Assembly (NCBI GenBank): GCA_012064415.1
Contig: SSNU01000127.1
Span: 173,629-237,628, forward strand
DNA length: 64,000 bases
Reading direction: 5' to 3'
From: Gyrodactylus bullatarudis
Lineage: Eukaryota; Platyhelminthes; Monogenea; Gyrodactylidea; Gyrodactylidae
Shown here: piece by piece, positions 15,287 through 25,300 of the stretch
How the letters are laid out: each line of letters opens with the position of its first letter
How positions within the stretch are numbered: the first letter of the stretch is position 1
Notes under the pieces: model-generated
What the model was told of the DNA's origin: nothing
Databases searched by the model: none
Seen by the model: only the letters and a program-made list of their open reading frames with translations
Made by a program: the position numbers and the translations under genes

Positions 15287-16365
15287 TCATTCTCCTCACA
15301 TGTTTGCTTTTACAACAGATTTCCATTCCAATTCCTATATTTTACTGGTTCTCAATAATAATCTTATCAAAAAATATGATCATTTGTTGAATTATGCTGA
15401 ACCATTATGAGACGGACACGTATAATGTGTATCAATATGTTCTGTGTACAAAACAAGAATTTTAAATTGTAACTTGTCTTGTCAGTCTTCTATTTTTTGT
15501 ATAAAACTTTTCTACCCATTCATACCACATCACTATTATTATTTATAGACTTTGAAAATATCCATATATTTTTCTTAAATTTTGATAATAATAAAGATAT
15601 GTAAAGAACTGCATCTTCAAATTCTAAGCTTCCAGTCCAGATGTGCAACTTTTAATCCCGAAAAACTGGTCAAGATTCGTGAAACACTTTGACGCTATCC
15701 TTAAATACTTTTCTTGAGTTGATTGATGTCAAGTTGAGAATCTATTATCTTTACAAATATCACCAATTTTTTATTACTTTTATTTTTCGAACTTTTAATC
15801 GGGAAAATTTATTGATTTAAAAGTGGGAGGTTGACTAAAAGAAGTTTTTCGGCATCAGAATTAAACTCCGTTTGATGGGTGGATTTCAATTTCTCGATAA
15901 TTTTCCCTACTTGAAAATAGATGAAATTTTGAGAATTCAAAATTCGCCTAAAAAGGTGGATTAAACGAATATTTAATGCTGATGTTTAGTTTTTTTGTCT
16001 AATTCAGTTCCGAATCAATAAAAAAATTTGAAAATTGGCTCAAAATTAAAAATGTTACCATATCCTTAAAAACTCTTGATATGAAACATTGAGATTCTTG
16101 TAAAAGTCAGAGATTTCCATATCAAATAAGTAGTAAAAAATGACACAGAATCTCAAATTCTGTGGATGAAGAATCAAGCCCATTGAAAGTTTAAAATGAT
16201 TTACTTTCCGATAAAGATCACAAAGTTAAAAAAAAAAACAATGTACAATTCTTAAATACCAGATCACTTATTGTGAAAGACAGATGAACCATGCTTCTTC
16301 CAGTGTCATTATAGAAAAAATTTACATTTTACTTTCAAAAGTCTCTTGCAACTAATCGTTCACAG
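15287..16365. other. Convergent intergenic region, LRWD1 / GATA
   Basis: It holds the LRWD1 3' UTR with a poly(A) signal at 15590 and the presumed GATA 3' UTR on the other strand. Pieces at 15640-15850 look like worn fragments of the foldback repeats. No gene was seen. Confidence 0.5.
15590..15595 (+). terminator. Poly(A) signal of LRWD1
   Basis: A canonical AATAAA lies about 300 bp downstream of the LRWD1 stop codon, in T-rich sequence. Confidence 0.5.
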
Positions 16366-19300
16366 TTAATTCCAATTACTCTCTCGGTGGCCACTCTCAG
16401 AGTTCCAGTTATCAACAAAATCATAAAATTTTCCTTGGTACTGAATCTCTTTTGACTCTTGTTTTGTTGGAGACTGAAATGTTTCAAAGTTTTCCTGCTG
16501 TCCCATTTGTCCTTTCTCTTGACCGTTCTTTCTTATTGATGAATCAATAATATGCTCATTTTCACGTATCGTTGCATTGTACATGGGTGTATCCGATCCA
16601 AGATCCATCTGAGAATGGGTTGTATGAGGATAAATAGACTCTTCAAAGTAGAGTGGATCATTTGAATATTCTCGAAGTCTAAAATTTTTGTAGATTTTTC
16701 TATTTCTTGTTTGAATTGTTTCTTTACGAAGAGAAATCGGTCTGTCTATCTAAAAACAATTCTTTTTTAGTTGGAAATTTTAATTGATATTGGTAGAATG
16801 ATAAAATAACAAGCTAAGAAATATGGTCTCAGGGCTAATTAAGAGATTGTTCCGTTCTATGTTCAAACTGACTTTTTTCAATGATTTTGAAACATTTTTT
16901 TATGAGTTTAGTTTGCTATCATGTTATATTTTTGCTAGCCAGGCATAAGAATGCCATAGATATTTGAACTTTTACCGAAGGAAGAAGAATTCCATAATTC
17001 ATGATTCTTTTTGATCGAAATTATTAAACTTATCAATGTTCAGAGATAATAAGATTAATTTCAGTAGAAGCTAAATAGTTAATCCAAAACAAGGTTTATT
17101 TTTTATGCATGAAATCAATGAGCAGTTCCATCAATAGTCTCGTGAAAATAGGGCTATTTTCAACCCCATTTTTACCTTAGATCTTCAATATCTAGGTTAT
17201 TTTGTAATAAGATTGAATGAAATTTAAAAGATATCCTTTTTGACATTAATTGAGTCTTCAAAACAATTAACTTTCAAATAAATCCCTTCATTGGCAAAGT
17301 TTCCCTCTAAATTACTCACCAGTAGATGGGAATTTCAATATAAATCAGACCCTGATGAAATTATGTGTAAGAAAAAATTTTCATAAAATTTTGTCCTAGT
17401 GAATGTTTTCATCATCACATTTTAGGTAATTCTATGAGAGAATTAAGCCTGAAGCTTTCTTCGTTTAGCTTTGGTATCAAAAGAAATTGATGCCACATGA
17501 GAAAGATAGTTTAAAAGCTTAAGCTAGAAAACAAAATAGTCAGGTAGCAATCTAAAGCTAGTTAATATGAAGATGGGAATTTATGATTTGTACAAAATTC
17601 TCAACTAATATTGAAAAATAAACTGACTATAACGTTATTCGCTTGCTACATGACTATGTTTTCTTCTGGCTTGTATTTTTCTATCTTTAGAAAAAGAAAA
17701 TTTTTGAACTGAAAATTTTAATTGATTTCAAAGTGAGAGAGGGATCAAAAGTTGATTTTCAGGATCACAATAAGACAAGAATACTATATATCGCCGAAAA
17801 ATTTTCGAAAGATCCACCATTTTCGAGGGATTTCAATTTGTCGAAATTACATTAATTTTTAAGTAATGAAAATGATCAAAAGATCGAAAGTTATGCATTA
17901 GAACAAATTCAGCGCGTTAGGCTTTCTAATCTTATTGTGATCCTGAAAACTTTTGCTCCCTCTCTCACTTTGAAATCCATTAAAATTTTCAGTTCAAAGT
18001 TCGCAAAAGTGGGATGTTGGCGTCAAATCGAAATTTGAAAAATGACCATATTTTTCATTAAAAAAATTTGTTTTAGAAGTTTTTTCTTCAAAGCGTAAAA
18101 TTGGGCGAAATGAGTAGGATTCCAAAAAGTCTTCTTTGAATTTTTTTATGAAAAAATCGAGGTTTTCCTAAAAACCATAGATTCCCAACTTCATATCAAT
18201 TAGCTTTAGATGAAAAAATTGAGAATTTCGTAAATATCCTAAATTCTCATCTTCATATTAACTAGGTGTACGTCGGACAGCTCCCTGAAGAATCACTTAG
18301 TTCGTAAATTATGAATCGTAATTATATCAATACTATACAGATACCTGGTGTAATTTAAAGTATAGTCCACAGGCATTACAAACCGAATCTCCGTTCCCAT
18401 TTCTCCGCCAAAGAGTTGTATTCATTGTGCTGCAGTTGGAACAACAAACTCCAGTACGTTTCGTTGAGTTCTACAAATTAAAATTAATTATTTTTAGGAA
18501 ATAAAAATGAGAAATTACTGTTTTTCTTTTTGGCTTAATCAGAGGTCGATTAGTTCCATTCATTTTGTAGTATAAACCGCAGGCATTGCAAAGATAATGG
18601 CCTGACTTGTCCCTCCTCCAGAGAGGTGTCTGTGTTGTCCCACAATTTACGCACTCTCTATCTTCTAATTGCAAAATATAAATTTTAATTTTGATTTAAT
18701 TCCTATCTCTTATGTTTCTGAACCCTCTGTACCCTATAGGAAGAAAGAATTTTGTTGCTATAATTCTATTATTGGGTATTTATAAAACAATCATCAGAAT
18801 AATGCGATTTCATAATTTAATGGTCTGACGATTTTTCGAATCAAAGTGTTCTATGGGAACACAACGATTACTTAAACAAGAAACAAATTTTTTTTCTTAA
18901 AAATCCAAAAATTTATCACTTTACAGTATATTTTTAAATTAAGTTAATCATGCCAAGGTAATTTAGAAATAAAGCATTACATCAATTTTTTATATTTAGG
19001 GAAAAAATTTATCAAAACGAAAAAGTACATAATTCAAATTGGGAAATTTGCGCATAAATAAATTCGTAAAAAATTTTAATTCGCGCTATGAATATTAATT
19101 AATATTCATAAAAAAACTGATAGAACTTTATAACCTTCTCAAATGAATCGCACTCAGGCGGATTTCATGAATCTTTGGGAACGCAAGGATAAAGCCCATT
19201 GTAACGATGAAATGAATTATGCTGTGGAAAATAGCGGTTTCTGCTGGCATAACCGAATCAAAACACCAGACAATGTCAAGCAAGAATCAAAGAGAATTTC

Positions 19301-22300
19301 TTTCGAGAATGAAATTGAGTCGGAAAATAAAATTAACACACGAAGATCCCGATTATCATCGACAAAAGACGAAAAAGAAACTGAAGATGAGAAGTCTAGT
19401 AGCCAAGATGAGGCATCTGGAAACGAAGAAGAAGAGTCTAGGAGTGGAGAAGAGGCGTCTGGGACTGAGGAGGAGGAGTCTGGAAGTGAGGAAGAAGAAA
19501 CGAAAGAAAATTCATCTTCCAAGAAAGGGAAGCCAATAATAAAACTCAATAGCCAACCGACGATGACTAAGCAAGCGTCTGTGTTTAAAGAAACACCATC
19601 TAATACAGTGAGTAGCTTTAAGACTGGCTCGAATCAAACGACAACGTCTGGAGAAAAGCTTAATTCAGTATACAAAAATTCAGGTTTTGCCGAAAACGGA
19701 GTGACGTCAACGGTATCTGATATAGCTGGTTCGAATTACTCTGATGCATCCATAAAGCCATCAAACTTAGCCGAGGATCTTAAAAAATTTATAAATGTAC
19801 AACAAACAGATGAGAATATGCAAGTGGTAAATGCAGTGGATGAAATATTACGTAAGAGCTTGGTAGAAATAGAAGAAGAAGAGAGAAGAAGATCTAGTGA
19901 GTTGCTAAGTGCTTACACAGAGAGATCGAGAAATAGTGAATTTTTAGCTAAAGCCAAGGAGAAGAGTATTTATAGAAATTACCATAACGAATCTCAAACA
20001 ATTTCTAGTGTAAAATCTGATCAGATTGTAACTAACTCAAGAAATCAAAATTATTATAAAAATATTGAGGATAGAGAAAAATTATTAAACGAATATAAAA
20101 AAACTAGAAGTGAGAATGAAGCTAAAAACTCAAGAAGTGACACTACGATAGGGTCTAGTTTAAGGTCAGAAGACCAGATATCTAATGAGATTAAGAAAAC
20201 TAATAAGATCAGGAACAGCGATAATGAGAGGTCAGACACAACAATGAAAAATAGAGATGAATCAGAAAAATATAAAGGAAATAGTCAAAATGAAGAGATA
20301 ACGAATACGAAAAAGCTAAAGAATGAACAAGATACAGATATAGAGTACTCAGATAATGAAGAATTGAATAATGGAGCTGAGGAGGTGAAAATCAGATCTC
20401 GCAGCCAGTCGCCCTCGAGAAGGTCCTCTCGCTCCAGGTCTCGCACTCCAACAGACGGGGGCAGTAAGGCCGACTCGAATAGAAACTCCCGCTCCGAGAC
20501 AGACAAGACCCGCGACTCCGCGGACCGAAGGTCATCTATGAGAAAAACTCGGGCAGACGAGGAATCACAGGTCGATGCCACCCGGAATTCAGCCTCGCAG
20601 CGCAGCAGATCTCGCAGCCAGTCGCCCTCGAGAAGGTCCTCTCGCTCCAGGTCTCGCACTCCAACAGACGGGGGCAGTAAGGCCGACTCGAATAGAAACT
20701 CCCGCTCCGAGACAGACAAGACCCGCGACTCCGCGGACCGAAGGTCATCTATGAGAAAAACTCGGGCAGACGAGGAATCACAGGTCGATGCCACCCGGAA
20801 TTCAGCCTCGCAGCGCAGCAGATCTCGCAGCCAGTCGCCCTCGAGAAGGTCCTCTCGCTCCAGGTCTCGCACTCCAACAGACGGGGGCAGTAAAGCAAAT
20901 TCTTTAAATATTCATGATTACAAAGGCGGATTTTCATATCCTTCCACTAGTCCTAAAATTGTGTTGCCTTCTGACCGTGATGGCCTTCTTAGTTCTATAG
21001 ACAATTTTCTCTCTCAATTCGTTTCCGAGCAAATCGAAAATTCTTGTGATATCGTTGTGAAAAATTCCTCAGAACTATCTTTTGAAGATAAAACTACCCA
21101 ACAAAATTCAACCAAACCATTAAATGATTCTATTCTTAATGCTTACAAGAATCGAACTCGTGGTAGCATCTTCTCAACTGGTGCTTCCCTGTTCGCAGCT
21201 ATCAAAGGTGACTTGAGTCCCAAAAAACCGGAAACTTCAGATGACCAAACTAGTTCAGATAGATCAGCCCACACTAATTCAACCTCCTATTCTGATCCTT
21301 CATCTAATCAAAAGTCTAATCAGCCAGTTAACAGTTCGAAGATGGCTGTCGAACAGCCCGTTGCAACTAATGATGCTATTCTTAATGCTTACAAGAACCG
21401 AACTCGTGGTAGCATCTTCTCAACTGGTGCTTCCCTGTTCGCAGCTATCAAAGGTGACTTGAGTCCCAAAAAACCGGAAACTTCAGATGACCAAACTATT
21501 TCAGAAAACTCCAACTCTAGTTCTCATTCCAATACGCATTCAAATCCAGCCAAAAACTCATCAGACGTTTCAGACGTTGATGATCTCTTAAAAGTACTAA
21601 ATTCAGAGTTAGCTAATCAGCCCGTTCACAATACTCTATCTCAATTAGGTAATAAAAGGCCTAAGAATAGCATTTTCATCTCAAACCATACTCAACCATT
21701 ATTGCCCAATATGAATATGCCAGAGAAAAAAGATAAGCCTGTTTCTTATGCTAAAGAAACTACCGTGATAAACTCCGTAAATGTAAATGATAAGAACGCA
21801 ATTGTTCTAACAGATAAACAAAAATCATTATCTTCAAATAAACATCATAAAAATGAGGGGAATAGCGAGAAAATGAGTCAAGTTTCCTATAAAAAATCAA
21901 AACATATTGACATTTGCATTGGGGGAGAACTGGCCAAGGGCTCATCTATTGGAATAAAGTCAAAGACAAAAAAGAATGGCTCTATTGTCATTCGAATATC
22001 AAATTTTTTTTCTGAAAATAAAAAGGTTGTCTGCAAAAAGTGTGGTGAACTCAATTCAATATCAGAAGAAATCATTTCATCAGGAGATAATGCGTATGAG
22101 AGTTTAAAATCCATTAACTCTTCTATGTCAGATGAAACCTTTAAGCAGCTTCCTCTAGTCAATGCCTCTACAAAACAAAAGAAAAAATCTTTTCCTCGAT
22201 ATGAAGATGTACCTGATGATTTCTACCAGGATAATAGTGAAAAACTCAATATAAAATTGAATGACGATTCTTGGACTCGAACACCGATGATAGCTGGAGA

Positions 22301-25300
22301 GAATCCTAATTCTTGTCGAAATGAAGATGAACATTCTAGCGAAAGTTTAACTGACCAAAGACGAGAGACACCAAAAGATGAAACCTTGAGTGATATTTCT
22401 AAAGAAATTCTTGGAAATAATTCTGACCATGAGAATACTAATACATCAACTCTTATAACAAAGGCAGATGAGGAGTTACCCCTCGAAGAAATAAAAAACT
22501 CTGATAATAATGCGTATAGTTTTGTCTTGAATCAAGAAACCTCTATTTCACAATCCAAATCATTGAGTGATCACAAAAGAGAAAAAAATGTCACTCAGGC
22601 CAAAGAGGAAGATCGAGAATCGCCAAGCTTAGATTCCCTGCCACCACTATCCAGTTCTGAGCCTTATATTTACCCCAAGGATCAGGGTCTAAAAATTGAT
22701 TTATCTTTCGAAGAATGGGTACAAGAAGTTAGAAAGTATGCGGTCACAAAAGATGTTATTGCATATGAATCTCAGTATCGTAAAGTATCTTCAGAAACTG
22801 AAACAGTTACCATTTATAGTCATAACCTTGAATCAGAGTTTTGCATGAATACCCCATCAGCAACAATTCAGTGTCCCAATTGTGCTAATTCTATAAGCAA
22901 TACAACTTTTAAAAATGATAACAGTACAGCTGTTTCTATGAATACAATAATAATGCCAAAGGCTGGTACGCCATACAGACCGACATTTCAACACATACCT
23001 ATAGCTACTCAGACAAGTTTCGAGGAATCTGATGAAAAAGACTCTGATACGGGATCCTATGATACATCACCTGAAGAAGAGATTGAGAAAGATGTTGCAG
23101 ACGATGATGGAGACGAAGATTTTGAAGAAAATTCCGACACCCATTCGTTAACCAAAAGTTCCATGTCAGCAATATCGGAAAAGAAGAACGAGGATGGAAT
23201 TCTACCCAGGTTCGAATATAACAACATTAGGAAAATTTCCTTGGGTGATGGCTATCAAATAAAAATGGACAGCTTGGACTATCCGAATAGGGATAGTCGT
23301 ATAAAAATCTCAAATGAAGAAAACCAAGTCAATCTCTGTCCCCAATGTAAGTTGACTTCGAATCAAAAGATGAAAATTCAATCAAAGATGAGCATCAAAA
23401 ATGGACTTGTCTATTTATCGAAAAATTATTGTCAAATACCAACTCCGCATCAGATAAATTTCGGAACCAGATTCAATATTATGTAAATACTTTCGATTTT
23501 CTTTTCCTTCGATTTAACTGATGTCGAATTTACTGAATTTGACTTTCGAAAATTCAACAAAAAATAACAGCTTTTTCTATACCAACATTTTAATTTTGTC
23601 TATTGTTAAAAAAATAAAAATAAACTTTATATTCACTTGTGACTATATTTTGATTTGATTCTATGATGAAGTTCAACATACGTATTTAGGATTTTCGGAC
23701 GTATTTGAAAATTTACGTGAATATTTCAGTCAGAAAAATATGTATTTAGATACAGCTATTCTCGATGATTTTTAAAAAATTCTCAAATTTTTTTGGAAAC
23801 CGATTCAACAGGCACACTTCAACCTATAAATAATTATTTAAGGAAAAAAGTTATTTTGTTAAAAACTTGGACACGTTTGAAATTTAGAATTGAATCGATT
23901 TTTCCATTTTTTAAACTTTTCGTCAATTTCAATTTGGGAAAGGGATTAAACGTAATTTTTCTGGATCACTGATAGACAAGGGAAACAAAAATGATCGTTG
24001 AAATTTTAGGAAACTTTCCATTATTGTGCGAAAGTTTAATTCCTATTTTTCGACTATTTTTTATGGTTACAAAATAATAAAATAGAATGATACGAGATCA
24101 GTTTAAATTGTTACATTCTTAATACTCAAGGCAACCAGCCTCTAACTGACATTGAGAACATCTGACATCAGACCTATTTCAATGAAAATCATGTCGTCAT
24201 ATTAGAATTCTCTAATGAATTTGATGATGACAATGGACTTTTATTTTCCAGATTTCATGCATATCGTATTCAATATTGATTGATAGAGAGAATATGACTG
24301 GATCACAAATTTTGTGTTCTCCTAAATTGATTCTTCTTGCAAAAGGTTTTATTATTAAGTTTTTTTTTATTTATTACCTCTATACTTTAAAGTATAATGG
24401 TGTTTATAGAAAAAATAGAACAATTGTTTTATAATCATTGATAGTTATTAATTAATAATTATAAATTATAATTTATGATTCATCAATATCTATCAGTTTC
24501 GAAGCTAGTTTGCGATGAATTTTGAGCGTAACATATCAGTTTATAATATCTATTGTATATTTTCAGATAAAGGGTTTGTAAAATTTTCTTGAATCATCAA
24601 GATTTGGTTGAAGAACCCTCGTTTAAAGTTCTCCCTTATTAAAGACATGGCTGATCTAAAACCCTTTTAAGTAGGGTGATCACAAAACAGAATATTTTCA
24701 AAAAATGCAGCATTTTAATAGTATTTAAAAAATATTAAATGCTACTTGTAAGTAAATTATAAAAATTTATTCGGTTAAAATAGGGAAAATATAGCATCTA
24801 AGCGTGTGATCAGACATCTAATTATGGAATGAATGCAGTTAAAATACTATCCCAAGCTTAAAATTTTTGTTGGATTGATTAAAAGCTCTCGGACCAGGCC
24901 TTATTCCGAGATTGAGACGCTTTAGAAACAGCATGAAGAGATAATAATAATCAAGAGAAATAAGAATTGTTTTCACATTACAATTTATCTGATGAGGGCT
25001 AAGCCTAGAAAACGAGTGAAAAAAATAACAAAATTATTTTCGTGAGGAATATATCCTTGATCCTTAGGAATTTTAATTTCATAATTCTCATGAAAATTCT
25101 AACAAAAAATTGATTCAAAAATAGAATCATAAAAAAATGCTGTTCTGATCAGAATCACAAATAAAGAGAATTTGAATAGCTCACTATAATATTTTGAGAT
25201 ATGGTAGAAACGATAAATGAGTAAGCCAAGGATGTCTCAAAAACCATAAAAATTAAAGACCAAAATGACTAGGGAAAAGGCTTAGGAAATATAGTTCTCT

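Noticed and set aside
19217..19549. 110-codon Ser/Asp-rich minus-strand frame
   Set aside because: Antisense shadow of the acidic Glu/Ser region of the RS protein.
20285..20872. 195-codon minus-strand frame with internal protein repeats
   Set aside because: It is the antisense shadow of the RS gene's 213-bp tandem repeat.
20394..20893. CRISPR-like array
   Set aside because: Copies are contiguous 213-bp coding units with no spacers, in a eukaryotic gene.
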